Shown here: piece after piece, positions 54,699 through 64,000 of the stretch
Numbering within the stretch: the first letter of the stretch is position 1
Layout: each line of letters starts with the position of its first letter
Assembly (NCBI RefSeq): GCF_000514815.1
Contig: NZ_AZWQ01000008.1
Coordinates: forward strand, 176,403-240,402
DNA: 64,000 nt
Direction of reading: 5' to 3'
Source of the DNA: Salinispora fenicalii
Lineage (GTDB): Bacteria > Actinomycetota > Actinomycetes > Mycobacteriales > Micromonosporaceae
Program-made: the position numbers and the translations under genes
Notes under the pieces: model-generated
Database searches by the model: none
What the model was told of the DNA's origin: nothing
What the model saw: only the letters and a program-made list of their open reading frames with translations

Positions 54699-55672
54699 AC
54701 CGGATCCTCGTCCTCGGCGGATACGGCGCCGTCGGCATGCACGCCGTGACCGCACTGGTCAGTCACCTACGCACGACAGAAGTGGTGGTGGCCGGCCGTA
54801 ACCCACACCGTGCGCCGCGCGTACCGGGGTCCACCGTGGTGCGCCTGGACGCCGCCGATCCCGGCGACCTGGCCACCGCGCTCAACGGGGTTGACGCCGT
54901 GCTCATGTGCGCCGAACTCGATAACGCGCGGATCGCTCGCGCCTGCCTGGAGCGGGGAATCCACTACGTGGACATCTCGGCTTCCCACCAGCTGCACGTC
55001 GAGATCGAACAACTGGACGAGCTCGCCTCCCAGCGGCAGGCCACAGCGGCCCTCAGCGTCGGACTGGTCCCCGGGGTCAGCAACCTGCTTGCCCGACACT
55101 GCGTCGAACAGTCAACAACGCGGCAGGTGCACATCGGCGTGCTGCTCGGTTCCGGGGAACGGCACGGGCCAGCGGCGCTCGCCTGGACTCTCGATGGGCT
55201 GGGCCGCCTACACGGCTCGTGGGCAATGCGATTTCCGGCGCCGTACGGCGAGCGAACCGTGTACCGGTTCCCGTTCTCAGACCAGTACACGCTCTCCACC
55301 ACGCTGGGTGTCGCCGCGAGTACCGGCCTATGCCTAGACTCCCGACTGACCACCACGCTGCTGGCAGCCGCCGGGCGACCCGGCATCGCCCGCCTGCTAC
55401 ATCGCCCCTGGGTCCGCCGCGTCATGCTGAACGCGTTGGCCAAGATCAAGCTTGGCGGTGACGGATTTGCCGTCACCGTCGACTCCGGCGCCAGTCAGGC
55501 AAGCTTCAGCGGCCGCCAGCAAAGTCGCGCTACCGGTCTCGCTGCGGCGCTACTCATCCGAGACCTGCCCACTATGCCCTCGGGAGTACGGCACATCGAG
55601 CACCTCGTGGAGCCGAGAGCCTTTCTCACCGAACTCGCCGCCAGCGGGTTCACCCTCAACCTGAGAAGCTGA
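54695..55672 (+). CDS. Saccharopine dehydrogenase NADP-binding-domain family oxidoreductase
   Basis: 325 residues from ATG 54695 (ATGA with the exporter). The N-terminal Rossmann fold reads ILVLGGYGAVGMHAVTALV and the middle has HYVDISASHQLHVEIE and LVPGVSNLLAR, as in trans-acting enoyl reductase/saccharopine-dehydrogenase-like proteins. It is distinct from the Lys9-like gene at 37619. Coupled to the efflux pump, it may modify the exported compound. Substrate unknown. Confidence 0.8.
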   Translation: MNRILVLGGYGAVGMHAVTALVSHLRTTEVVVAGRNPHRAPRVPGSTVVRLDAADPGDLATALNGVDAVLMCAELDNARIARACLERGIHYVDISASHQLHVEIEQLDELASQRQATAALSVGLVPGVSNLLARHCVEQSTTRQVHIGVLLGSGERHGPAALAWTLDGLGRLHGSWAMRFPAPYGERTVYRFPFSDQYTLSTTLGVAASTGLCLDSRLTTTLLAAAGRPGIARLLHRPWVRRVMLNALAKIKLGGDGFAVTVDSGASQASFSGRQQSRATGLAAALLIRDLPTMPSGVRHIEHLVEPRAFLTELAASGFTLNLRS

Positions 55673-55858
55673 CTACCCGGCAGCACAGCTCGGCTGGCAG
55701 TGAGGCGGCTGCGTTCGTCCAGCGGTACAGGGTCCGCAGCCGCCGCTGACCGAAGTCCACCGACGGGAACAGGGCGTTCGCGAGCTGGAACGACGTCCAA
55801 GATCGGCGGCCATCCTGGTGCCGATGGTCCCGGCGGCTCCGGTGAGCAGCAGTGTCAC
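55673..55858 (-). pseudogene. Degraded oxidoreductase/transferase fragments
   Basis: Reading from GTG 55858, the first residues VTLLLTGAAGTIGTRMAADL look like the N-terminus of an NAD-dependent epimerase. The sequence then loses sense, and another frame (SFQLANALFPSVDFGQRRLR) continues as what looks like the C-terminus of a different protein, ending inside the previous gene's 3' end. Interpreted as fused remnants. Confidence 0.4.
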
Positions 55859-55975
55859 GGCTTCCAGCACCGGGTCGCACTCGGTGTGGCCGGCGGCTCG
55901 GCACTGGCCCGCCAGGTGGCTCGGCTCGCGGTACATGTTGTTGATCCTGATGGGAGCACTAGACACAATCGCCGG

Positions 55976-56226
55976 GTGGCCACGAGCGCATTCTTCGATG
56001 TGGGCGAGACCATCGTTGACGAGTCCCGGGAGTACGGCGCACCTGGGCGGACTGGCTCGCAGTGCCGCCCCACACCTCCTCGGCCGTCTTCGGGACGGCA
56101 ATCGCTCGCGGCCTGGACTACCGGGAGACGTTCCAGGTCTTCCGACCGGGCTTCGACCTGACCGAGGAACGGGAACGCCGGACGGCGGCGGGACAGCCGG
56201 AGTCCTTCACCGAGGAAGACCGCGCA
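55976..56226 (+). pseudogene. HAD-family hydrolase 5' fragment, frameshifted and truncated
   Basis: From GTG 55976 the product begins VATSAFFDVGETIVDESREYG, a HAD motif I (DxGxT variant). A frameshift near 56040 moves the sense to another frame (TWADWLAVPPHTSSAVFG, then GLDYRETFQVFRPGFDLTEE). It stops making sense at about 56226, where IS630-type sequence begins on the other strand. The rest of the hydrolase is missing, consistent with interruption by the transposase remnant. Confidence 0.7.
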
Positions 56227-56725
56227 TCTTGGGTGAAGTCGGGGTCGGTGCTGGCTTTCCAGGTTCTTGGTGGCCCGCCATAGTACGCCACGTTCGTGCA
56301 GAATCTGCCGGATAGTCTCGACATTGATCGTCGTGACGTAGCCAACGGCGATGAGATAGTCGCGCAGTTTGGGCCAGGGCCCAGCCCGAGAACGGCTGGC
56401 TGAGGAAACGGGGGTCGCACCGGGCGATGACGCAGATCCAGTCGCGGGTCTGCTCATCGGTCCGTCTCGGTGCGCCATCGCTCCGTTTTGGGTCCCAGCG
56501 CGTCGAACCCCCGCTCGTTGAACGCGTGGATCACATCGCGGACGTAGTCCTCGCTGGCCTGAGCAGGTAGGCGATGTCCGGCGCCGGCTGGCCCTGAGCC
56601 GACATCAGCACCACGATCGCCCGCCGCAGCTTCACCGGATCCTTCGCCGTCCGAGTGATCTGCTGCAACCGCTGACCCTCGGCCATCGACACCTGCCGGA
56701 CGAACACTTCCGGCCCTCTACCCAC
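56227..56725 (-). mobile_element. Degenerate IS630-family transposase remnant
   Basis: Reading from ATG 56725 (MAEGQRLQQITRTAKDPVKL, RRAIVVLMSAQGQPAPDIAYLL), a frameshift near 56565 leads to SEDYVRDVIHAFNERGFDAL. Another frame carries LRDYLIAVGYVTTINVETIR and ILHERGVLWRATK, and another TWKASTDPDFTQ. All are standard IS630 transposase segments in the right order. The catalytic DDE half is absent, so it cannot transpose. Terminal inverted repeats were not found. Confidence 0.8.
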
Positions 56726-56902
56726 CGACCACCACCTCCCACACGAGCACTGGGAGACAGCTTGCCTGATCCATCCTCAGAACCGACGCAATACCCAATC
56801 AACGTACAAAGACGAGACAATAGCATATAGGCCATACAATCGTTGTGGGCACTCGAAGCCCCAAATCTTGACGAGCCACTTGGTCGCGCAACGCGCACTC
56901 TA

Positions 56903-57313
56903 TCAGGCGGCGGCGCCACGTCGCCTGGCGCTCATGATCGTCGCTGTCACCTCATCCGCCCGCGTTTGCGAGTTCTTCCATTTCGCCAGATTGGATTTCT
57001 GCACAGCCCATGCCACCACCAGGTCACCCGAAGCGGTCGTGATGGTCAAACCACCGTAGCCCGGCTCAACCTTCACCACATCACCGAGCGGTATCCGCTT
57101 TGAACCGCTGGGATTTCGCACCATCACCTCGCTGTCCGTGAGGATCACCGCCGGGTGGAAGGCAAAACGAATCGCGGTGACGACGCCGCCGACGATCACC
57201 AGGCCGACGAGGAATATATTGGACCAGATCAGCCAGGAATAGTAGCTGAACAACGAAATAGCAGCGAGCGTCCCGAACCGCCCTAGTGGCGATACCTTCC
57301 ACACCTGGTGCAT
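56903..57313 (-). CDS. PH-domain membrane protein
   Basis: 136 residues from ATG 57313. Two short hydrophobic segments (LAAISLFSYYSWLIW and IFLVGLVIVGGVVTAI) are followed by a small beta-rich PH-like domain (ILTDSEVMVRNPSG, IPLGDVVKVEPGYGGLTI). This is common in actinobacteria (low-molecular-weight antigen PH type). It follows the Rhs/immunity pair on the same strand and may be part of that unit or independent. Confidence 0.7.
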   Translation of the reverse strand: MHQVWKVSPLGRFGTLAAISLFSYYSWLIWSNIFLVGLVIVGGVVTAIRFAFHPAVILTDSEVMVRNPSGSKRIPLGDVVKVEPGYGGLTITTASGDLVVAWAVQKSNLAKWKNSQTRADEVTATIMSARRRGAAA

Positions 57314-57386
57314 GGTGGATACCCTACTCGATCTGTTCGAAAATCGGCAGCCCGCAAAGCTCGACCAGACGCTCGTCAGAAAACTC

Positions 57387-58010
57387 TCACCGTTGGCCGG
57401 TTTCCGGAGCTCGGCCGGTGGCATAGTTCCACACCGTTCGGATCGGGACAGAGTCGTGGGTACGGGCCGGTCTCTCCACGAACAACAGATGCTCCAACTC
57501 GTCGGTGCGCCCCTCCCCAGCCAGGATCCAGGCACGGGTCAGCCAGGCCCCCGGACCGAGAATGTCCGGAGTCCGGTTCAGCACGACGTCCCGGTCAAGC
57601 AGCGACAAAAGCTGCGGCATCAGGTCGTCCAATTGTTGCCGCACTCGCGCGGACACCTGGGCTGCGGAGTCCTCGTCGGCGATACGCCACTGGTCGTTGC
57701 CCGACAGCCCTGAGAAACGAAGCCGCCTACGCCACCCGCCGTCGTAGTGGCGGGGCAGCTCCTCAACCGACCACCCGGTTCGCTGCCGGTCCCATTCCCA
57801 CTTCGGTGCCAGCACCAGGCCGATGTTGATGTAGAAGGCCTTCTCCCAGTGGCTGGAGTGATTTGACGGCTGAACCTCGAAGATGAGCACGTCCCCTTCG
57901 GGAGAAAATCGACGAAAGACGCGCCCCTCCTCTCCCCGCTCGAAGCCATGCCCGGCGAGCTGGATCGCCAAGTCCTCGACAAAGCCGTTGAACGACAACT
58001 GCGCGGACAC
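57387..58010 (-). CDS. Candidate immunity protein for the Rhs toxin
   Basis: 207 residues. GTG 58010 is chosen because AAGGAG lies 6 bases upstream, while ATG 58016 abuts the ribosome site. The start LSFNGFVEDLAIQLAGHGFE and HWEKAFYINIGLVLAPKWEW resemble DUF4304-like proteins, a group often acting as immunity proteins. It begins 47 bp after the Rhs stop on the same strand, the usual place for cognate immunity. Identity as an immunity factor is inferred from position. Confidence 0.7.
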   Translation of the reverse strand: MSAQLSFNGFVEDLAIQLAGHGFERGEEGRVFRRFSPEGDVLIFEVQPSNHSSHWEKAFYINIGLVLAPKWEWDRQRTGWSVEELPRHYDGGWRRRLRFSGLSGNDQWRIADEDSAAQVSARVRQQLDDLMPQLLSLLDRDVVLNRTPDILGPGAWLTRAWILAGEGRTDELEHLLFVERPARTHDSVPIRTVWNYATGRAPETGQR

Positions 58011-58057
58011 CAGCATCTCCTTCCCAGCTTGCCGAAGCAGCAGCGACAGACACAGAA

Positions 58058-61000
58058 TCACCCCGATGCTATCAAGGAACCGCCGACGGCAGCAGCACCA
58101 AGGGCTACCCCACAACCTCCTGCGGTGGCCAAGACACACACACCGACCGCGGCGCCGCCGGCGATCGTACCGACCACCCACGGATTTTTGATTACCGGCT
58201 CCTGGACCTGTACCGGCTTGGGCACCCGCACCGGTTGCGGCGCCGTCACCGGGGGCGGCGGAGGCTTGGGCTCACGCCACCTGAATGGACGGTACAAGAC
58301 CTGGCCCTCGGTCGGCCCATTGAATACCACAACGGACTCCGGGGTGCCGGGCACCGTCGCGAATAGCAGCGAGGTCAGCGCGAATCCGGGCTCGGCGTCA
58401 TATTCACCCAGAGCGTTGATTTTGCGAATGTAGTGCTTGAGGTCCTGATGAGCCTCGTCCGGACGGTGGGCTATCTTTACCTCCCAGACATAGATTGTCT
58501 TGGTGTCTTCATCAATGTAAACAATGTCCGCATAACCTGGATGACCGCACTTCCCTTTGTGCGACTTTGTCTTACAGCCACCCCTAATCTGGTACTCTAA
58601 GAGCACCATCTCCGGGTCGCCACCCATATCGGCCACCTGCTTCTTGATTCGTTCGTGGGCCGCACGCTGAGCCGCGTTGTGTCGGACAGTATTGAGGAAG
58701 CCGCGGTAGCTCTCCCGAGCCTTTCTTGATTCTTTGGCTTGCTTCGTCTCATGCTTTCTTACCCGCTTGTGATACTCTGACCAGGTCTCTTCCTCGAACT
58801 TAAGGCCGGACGGGTCGGAGAGGGTGACAGGATTGTTGTTGCTGTAGACGTAGCCATTGATCTGCTGCGGGTCGAGCAGGTCCATGACCGGATCAAGGGA
58901 AACGAACCGCCCCAGGACCGGGTCGTACTCGCGAGCTCCAAGATGGATCAACCCGGTATTGTCGATAGTCCCGCCGACAAATCCCTTGTCGTTGGGCCAG
59001 ACCGGCGTACCGCCGCGCGGCGTGCCGTACGGCGTCTGCCGGCGGACGGTAGCCTGCTGGTTGCTGGCCTGGATGGCCACTAGTGCGGTTCCCTGGTGAT
59101 CCGGCGAAAGCCAGGTCAGCCCGCCGCTGGTCCGGGAAGCGACCATCGACCCGGCGAACGAGTAGAACCGAGTGCAGGTCGTGGTGCCGGTGCTCGCGCC
59201 GTAACGAATCTCCTGCCCGGGTAGGTAGAGAGTCCTACCGGCCGGGTCCCGACGAATTAGCCGATTGCCGTCGGCGTCGTAGATGTAGCGCGTTTCTCCT
59301 GTCGCATCGGTCGACGTCTCCAGGTGCCCCTCTGCATCCCAGGTCAGGGTCTGGGTACCTGCTGACGGCGTGGGCCGGCTGGTCAGGTTGCCCGTGGCGT
59401 CATAGGTGTAGCTGCCGGGGCTGGCACCCGAGGTGGCCGTAACTGCATGAGGCCGGACGCTGTTTGCGCCGGAGGCTGGATACGCGTACGTGGTGGTCAC
59501 GTCACCGGCACTACGGTGCACCACCTCGGACGTCCGATTGCCGAGCACGTCGAAGCGCCAGGAGTGCCAGTACGGCGCCGGCCCGCCGAGAGCTGCGACA
59601 CTCCGTGATGCGGTGCAGTCGCCGCTACCGGGCGTCCATGCCTCGGTGAGCCGTCGAACGTGGTCGTAGCCGAAGCATTGGGTATCGTCGACCGGGTCGG
59701 CAGCGGTGTCGACAATCTTCGTGATATTGCCGATGTCGTCGTAGCTGTATTGAGTGTTCGCGACGATGTGCGGAGCCACCGCGTCCCGGTCGGTGCGGAC
59801 ACCAGTGAGACGGCCCGTCTCCAACTCTCGCGTGTACGATTGGAAGACGCGTCCACCGCTGCCGGTGTACAGCTCGATCTGGTCGATGTCACCGAGGGCG
59901 TTGTAGTCGGTGTCGGCCACGTACGACGACGACTGGTTCCCCAGAAGCGTGTGCAACGTGGTGGGCTTCCCCAGGCTGCTGTAGCCACGGGTCAGCGTCT
60001 CGGCCGGCATACCCGTATTGGTTGACGGAATACTCGTCGTGGCAACCGTGTCGTCGAGATTGTACGTACTGTTGTAGTTGTACGTACCACCCAGGCCGGT
60101 CTCACTGTTCGGAATGACGACCTGGGTGTTCCCGGGCAGGTAGCTGTCGTTGTAGTCCAAAATCTTGACCTGGTATGAGGCGGACCCCACGAACCGAGTC
60201 GACTGGGACAGATAGCCCTTGGCGACGGTGTCATAAATCCACTGGGCACGCATCGGACCACCCAGCTGGTTCTCGTAAATAGCCCGCTTGCGGCCCAACG
60301 GGTCGTACAGATAGGCAATCTTCTTGCCCGCTGCATCGGTGACCGTGCTGACCCGTCCGGCGTTGTCATACGTAGAAACGGTCAGCCCCTTGTCGGGGTC
60401 ATCAATCTCCGTCTGCCGGCCACGAACGTCGTACCGATAATTCCAATCGTTGCCTTTTGCGTCGACAATCTTTGTTAGATGACCCCGCCGGTCGTAGCTA
60501 TACGATGTCGCGTCCCAACTGCCAGCCGTGCCGGGGGTCGGCGTCGTACCGTGGTACTGCCGGAGTTCCACTAGCCGGTCGCGCACGTCCGTGACCTTCG
60601 AGGTTGCAGTACCACCCTGCGGTGGAGTGAGGTCGGTGCGGTCGCCGGCATAGTAGGTGGAGGTGCGCCACCGCTCCGCGCCGTACGGCTGGAAGATATC
60701 TGCGCTCGTCCGTCCGGCCCCGTCGTACTCGGTGCGCGTCTGCCGCGGTACGAACGCCTTGTCCGTCGCCGTCAACAGCGTCCCACCGGGTGCGCCCGTC
60801 GCATGGTAGGTGTCGAACTTGAGCGACGCCCGGCCCGCGGTGTCGTAGAACGATTCGGTGACGAGCCGGCCGCCGGACGATGAAGGACGCTGCGTCTGGC
60901 GCTCGCGCATCAATCCGTCGAGAAGCTCATACGACCTGACGTACTCGCCGTCGGCATTCAGCCGCGAAGTGGTGATGACCGATGGGGCGTTAGTTCGGAT

Positions 61001-64000
61001 CTGGTAGCTGAAGGTGTTGTTGGCAGTCTCGGTGGCACTGTCCCGGCTGGGACCCCAAACTGCCGTCAGCCGCCCGAGCGGATCGTAGCTCAGATCGGTG
61101 CGCTTGCCGTTCGGGTCAATGATCGAAGTCGGCAGACTCCAGGCGGGATCCAGGCTCGTTGTCGTCTCGTGCAGTAACGGGTTCGCGGAGACGGTCGAGG
61201 TGACCGGAGCATCGGTGGAAGGGGTGAAGGCGATGGTGGTCGCCCGATTCATCGCGTCCCAGGTGGACGTCACCCGGCCATGAACGTCGTAAGCGTCTCG
61301 CTTGATCGTGGTAAAGGTCGGCGCTCCCGAGTTCCAGGCGGCAATCTCCTCGGTGTGGGTAGCCAGACCCCTGGTCGGGGTCGCCTCGAACGCCTGATTG
61401 TCATAGCGGGTGCGGGTCTCCCCGATCACATCTGCTTCGGCGAGACCGCCTGGTGTTCCGGTGTCGGCGCACGCGACTGCAAACGATTGCACTCGGTGCA
61501 GCCGGTCAACCATCCATGCGTCGGTGTTCCGGGGAGTGTAGTCGTTCTTTGTGCACTGCTCATCACCGGCGACACCGTCCAAGCCGAAATCATCAATGCT
61601 CTCGGGCATGCCATAGCTGTCATAGGTGGTGACGGTCTTGTTGACCCGCTCGCCGCGCCCTCCGTCGAGAGTGGTGTGGCGTGTGACGGTGCCGACACGG
61701 GTGAAGCGGGCTGTGACGGTATCCCCGTTGATCGTGCGGGTGGCAGTAGGCGCAGAGGCCCACGGCGTTGTCAGCTCGCGTTGGACCACCGCCCCGCCGG
61801 GGCCGTCGAGAACCTTGGTCTCCCGGGCCATGCCCGCGTACCAGTCTTCATCGTGGATTCCGTCGATAGTGACGGTACGCGTGCCTCCAGTCGGCGATTG
61901 CTTGTCGCCATGCATGCCGCGGAAGTACCGGGTTTCGGTGTACTCCCTCTCACCGGCGTCACCGACGGTGACGCCCACTCGCTCATATCCGCGGTAGCCC
62001 GACCAGGTTTTGTGGTTGCGCTCTACTAGTCCGTCGTCATCGTTGTAGTGCCAGGCGACGTCGCCGTAGTAGGTGTAGGAATATGCGACCCGTGGACTGC
62101 CCTGAGGCGGCGCGCCACCAGTGTTGTCGCTTTCATAGATGGTGGCCACCACGTACTTGTGGAACCAGTCGGTGACCGGGTTGGAGTAGCCCTCTGGTTC
62201 CCAGATCACTGGGTAGCATCGACGGGTGTTGGTGTGAGGGGTGGGTTTGGTTTGACCGGCCTTGCAGTCCTGAGCCGAATAGTTGACGCTGATGGTCCCG
62301 CCGGCTTCGTTGCGAATCTTCGCGATCCGCATCCAGTTCATCGCCGGAGCGAAATCGCCGATGGCGTCGACCCGGTTGGCTAACTGAACTGGGGTGAACT
62401 CAAGGTCCGGAACGGAGATACTCCCCCCGGCGAGGCCGGTGTGGGAAAGCTTGTCGAGCCAGAGCCCGGCGCGGGTACCGTCGCCCGGGTCCGGGAACGT
62501 GTGGGTAAGGGACCAGTGCTCAACGTTGCGATACCCCGTGCCATTGCGCACCTGAGTGGTAATGTCGGTAAGCCGCTTGGTGGACCAGAACGTGGGGAAA
62601 AACTTGTCCGGACACGAGGCCGCCGAACATGCCATGTCCCACGGGGTGTCCGGCCAGTGCACCTCGTCACGGGTGGAACAGTTGGTCAGGCACCGATCGG
62701 CGATGCCGAGATTCACCCGCATCGGCGCGTTCGTGTTCAGTGCAGAGTCGACACCGTTGATCTGACGGGTGCCGTAGTCGATTCGGGCGAGCCAACCGCC
62801 ACGGTCATAGGTGGTGGCGTCGGCAGGGTTGAGGTTCCGGCCGTACTTGTTCGTTTCCCGCTCGTACCAGTAGGAAATGGAGTTACCTGAAGGATCAACG
62901 ACGTAGTCGAGGTTCCATCGCCAGGCCTGCGTGCAGTCCGAGTCACTGAACGCCGCCGCATGGCAGGGTTCAGTGGGTTCGTTGCCGAAGACCGGCACCG
63001 TCAAGGTCGAGTTGGTGACTGGCTTGCCGGAGCTCCAACCCGGCAATTGGTTTCGACCAAACCAGTACTGGACGCCACTACTGGTCGTGATGACCCAGTG
63101 CTCACCGTTGTTGTCGCCATTGCTGGCGCCGGTCCTGCGTTCGATGCGCGAGCCGTCGTCGCCGCGCAGGTGCCACCGGTTCTGGGCCGCGTTGAAAATC
63201 AACTCGCCGGAGTTGCCTGTCAACGACAGGACCGCATTGTCGGTTTCCCAGCACAGATCGCCGGTCTTCTTGGTGTTGTTGGCCGAGCCGCCCATGTCTC
63301 GCGCACAGGGCTGGTATCGGCGCTCTATGAAGCCGCCGATCGAAGCATCAAAGCCTTCACCGATCCAGGAGGGCTGATTGTTTGAGGCGGCATGCTGCCC
63401 ATCGACCGACTGCGCGGAGTAGGAAAGCCCGAGTTGCGGGGAGGGTCCGCCCAGTGCCGGCGGTGTCCGCATAGGGTACGACCAGGTGAACGCACCCGTG
63501 TTACCACCGACGGACCAGGTCGCCGAGGGCTTCAACGAGGTGGCCGAATAGTCGCCGGCCGGACCACTCGCACCCGCGGTCACCGCCACCATCGTCGGTG
63601 TCGCGCTGAGCGACAGCTCGGCCGAGAGCGACTTCGCACGTAGGTCATTTCGTGAGGGCAACGGCGTGCCGGCGCATTCCGGCCGGTGCGGGGTGGTCAA
63701 GGCACACTCGGGCAACGAGACCAGCCGCAGTCGGCTGGACCAGTCAGCACCGTAGGCCGTGGCGAAGGATTCATAGCTGATAGTGACTGTGGAACTACTT
63801 GTGGTGCGAACACCGTCGGCTCTGGCAAGGCTGACCAGCACGCCGTCGACCCGAGCCTGCTGCGTGGCCGCCCGGTCGAGGATTTCGATCCGTACCTGCT
63901 GCGGCGCCGACGTCCGCGCTGCTGCCGACCCCGACGACACGCGCACCGGTACGCCTGTGTCCGTCTTTGCCTGAGCATCACCGGACAGCTCGACGACCTC
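58058..64000 (-). CDS. Rhs/YD-repeat polymorphic toxin with PD-(D/E)XK-like nuclease, 5' end outside window
   Basis: At least 1,980 residues; the frame is open to the window edge, so the start is upstream. The body is Rhs: many YD units (YDxxGRLTxxxD type), the core closure LGAREYDPVLGRFVSLDP and YVYSNNNPVTLSDPSGL. After the core comes a charged helix, then GYADIVYIDEDTKTIYVWEV followed by Lys, matching the D...ExK arrangement of PD-(D/E)XK nucleases. Unusually the chain continues with a proline/valine-rich linker (about PKPPPPPVTAPQPV) and a final glycine-rich hydrophobic helix. Export is expected. The next gene may encode immunity. Confidence 0.88.
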   Translation of the reverse strand, partial: EVVELSGDAQAKTDTGVPVRVSSGSAAARTSAPQQVRIEILDRAATQQARVDGVLVSLARADGVRTTSSSTVTISYESFATAYGADWSSRLRLVSLPECALTTPHRPECAGTPLPSRNDLRAKSLSAELSLSATPTMVAVTAGASGPAGDYSATSLKPSATWSVGGNTGAFTWSYPMRTPPALGGPSPQLGLSYSAQSVDGQHAASNNQPSWIGEGFDASIGGFIERRYQPCARDMGGSANNTKKTGDLCWETDNAVLSLTGNSGELIFNAAQNRWHLRGDDGSRIERRTGASNGDNNGEHWVITTSSGVQYWFGRNQLPGWSSGKPVTNSTLTVPVFGNEPTEPCHAAAFSDSDCTQAWRWNLDYVVDPSGNSISYWYERETNKYGRNLNPADATTYDRGGWLARIDYGTRQINGVDSALNTNAPMRVNLGIADRCLTNCSTRDEVHWPDTPWDMACSAASCPDKFFPTFWSTKRLTDITTQVRNGTGYRNVEHWSLTHTFPDPGDGTRAGLWLDKLSHTGLAGGSISVPDLEFTPVQLANRVDAIGDFAPAMNWMRIAKIRNEAGGTISVNYSAQDCKAGQTKPTPHTNTRRCYPVIWEPEGYSNPVTDWFHKYVVATIYESDNTGGAPPQGSPRVAYSYTYYGDVAWHYNDDDGLVERNHKTWSGYRGYERVGVTVGDAGEREYTETRYFRGMHGDKQSPTGGTRTVTIDGIHDEDWYAGMARETKVLDGPGGAVVQRELTTPWASAPTATRTINGDTVTARFTRVGTVTRHTTLDGGRGERVNKTVTTYDSYGMPESIDDFGLDGVAGDEQCTKNDYTPRNTDAWMVDRLHRVQSFAVACADTGTPGGLAEADVIGETRTRYDNQAFEATPTRGLATHTEEIAAWNSGAPTFTTIKRDAYDVHGRVTSTWDAMNRATTIAFTPSTDAPVTSTVSANPLLHETTTSLDPAWSLPTSIIDPNGKRTDLSYDPLGRLTAVWGPSRDSATETANNTFSYQIRTNAPSVITTSRLNADGEYVRSYELLDGLMRERQTQRPSSSGGRLVTESFYDTAGRASLKFDTYHATGAPGGTLLTATDKAFVPRQTRTEYDGAGRTSADIFQPYGAERWRTSTYYAGDRTDLTPPQGGTATSKVTDVRDRLVELRQYHGTTPTPGTAGSWDATSYSYDRRGHLTKIVDAKGNDWNYRYDVRGRQTEIDDPDKGLTVSTYDNAGRVSTVTDAAGKKIAYLYDPLGRKRAIYENQLGGPMRAQWIYDTVAKGYLSQSTRFVGSASYQVKILDYNDSYLPGNTQVVIPNSETGLGGTYNYNSTYNLDDTVATTSIPSTNTGMPAETLTRGYSSLGKPTTLHTLLGNQSSSYVADTDYNALGDIDQIELYTGSGGRVFQSYTRELETGRLTGVRTDRDAVAPHIVANTQYSYDDIGNITKIVDTAADPVDDTQCFGYDHVRRLTEAWTPGSGDCTASRSVAALGGPAPYWHSWRFDVLGNRTSEVVHRSAGDVTTTYAYPASGANSVRPHAVTATSGASPGSYTYDATGNLTSRPTPSAGTQTLTWDAEGHLETSTDATGETRYIYDADGNRLIRRDPAGRTLYLPGQEIRYGASTGTTTCTRFYSFAGSMVASRTSGGLTWLSPDHQGTALVAIQASNQQATVRRQTPYGTPRGGTPVWPNDKGFVGGTIDNTGLIHLGAREYDPVLGRFVSLDPVMDLLDPQQINGYVYSNNNPVTLSDPSGLKFEEETWSEYHKRVRKHETKQAKESRKARESYRGFLNTVRHNAAQRAAHERIKKQVADMGGDPEMVLLEYQIRGGCKTKSHKGKCGHPGYADIVYIDEDTKTIYVWEVKIAHRPDEAHQDLKHYIRKINALGEYDAEPGFALTSLLFATVPGTPESVVVFNGPTEGQVLYRPFRWREPKPPPPPVTAPQPVRVPKPVQVQEPVIKNPWVVGTIAGGAAVGVCVLATAGGCGVALGAAAVGGSLIASG

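Overview
The window is GC-rich, with GTG and TTG starts, frequent ATGA overlaps and strong codon bias. It reads as the chromosome of a filamentous actinobacterium. The large Fe-S oxidoreductase, the sortase-anchored RCC1 proteins, the Rhs protein and the natural-product locus would fit Micromonosporaceae (Micromonospora or Salinispora), but that placement is inference.

Left flank (1-12.8 kb). It holds a short-chain dehydrogenase divergent from a GH15 glycosidase, a very long FAD/Fe-S oxidoreductase with a small repeat protein, two paralogous seven-bladed RCC1 surface proteins with LPxTG anchors around an RmlD-like reductase, and an MFS transporter.

Central block (13.3-45.6 kb). This is a biosynthetic cluster, almost entirely on the plus strand, with many start/stop overlaps. 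Its gene content matches what I recall of the triacsin (N-hydroxytriazene) pathway. (a) Hydrazine module: lysine N6-hydroxylase, cupin-MetRS hydrazine synthetase and a DAO-type oxidase, which would give hydrazinoacetate from glycine and lysine. (b) A Lys1-like plus Lys9-like saccharopine dehydrogenase pair that could regenerate the spent lysine. (c) Nitrite module: a CreE-like flavoenzyme and a CreD-like lyase, with an AMP-forming ligase beside the lyase as the candidate N-nitrosating enzyme. (d) Tailoring on a second carrier protein: ligase, ACP, GNAT and acyl-CoA dehydrogenase. (e) A discrete fatty-acid/type II-like PKS: KR, KS, KS-like half protein, KAS III-like protein, two MaoC half-dehydratases, ACP, PPTase, UbiD decarboxylase, Ntn-type acyltransferase/hydrolase, and two copies of a CrtI-like oxidase plus ferredoxin-reductase pair. 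A HTH-TPR regulator reads away from an AT-rich control region at about 17.8-18.1 kb.

Right boundary (45.6-47.5 kb). A perfect 15-bp hairpin separates the cluster from a convergent long-chain acyl-CoA synthetase. Triacsins inhibit that enzyme class, so this gene is a candidate self-resistance determinant.

Right flank (48-64 kb). It holds a TetR/flavin monooxygenase pair with a twin operator, a small two-gene toxin-antitoxin-like unit, an orphan immunity-like gene, a TetR/DHA2 efflux/dehydrogenase unit, a decayed patch (HAD gene cut by a degenerate IS630 transposase), a PH-domain membrane protein, an immunity-like gene, and an Rhs/YD-repeat toxin whose 5' end lies outside the window. No rRNA, tRNA or CRISPR array was recognised.
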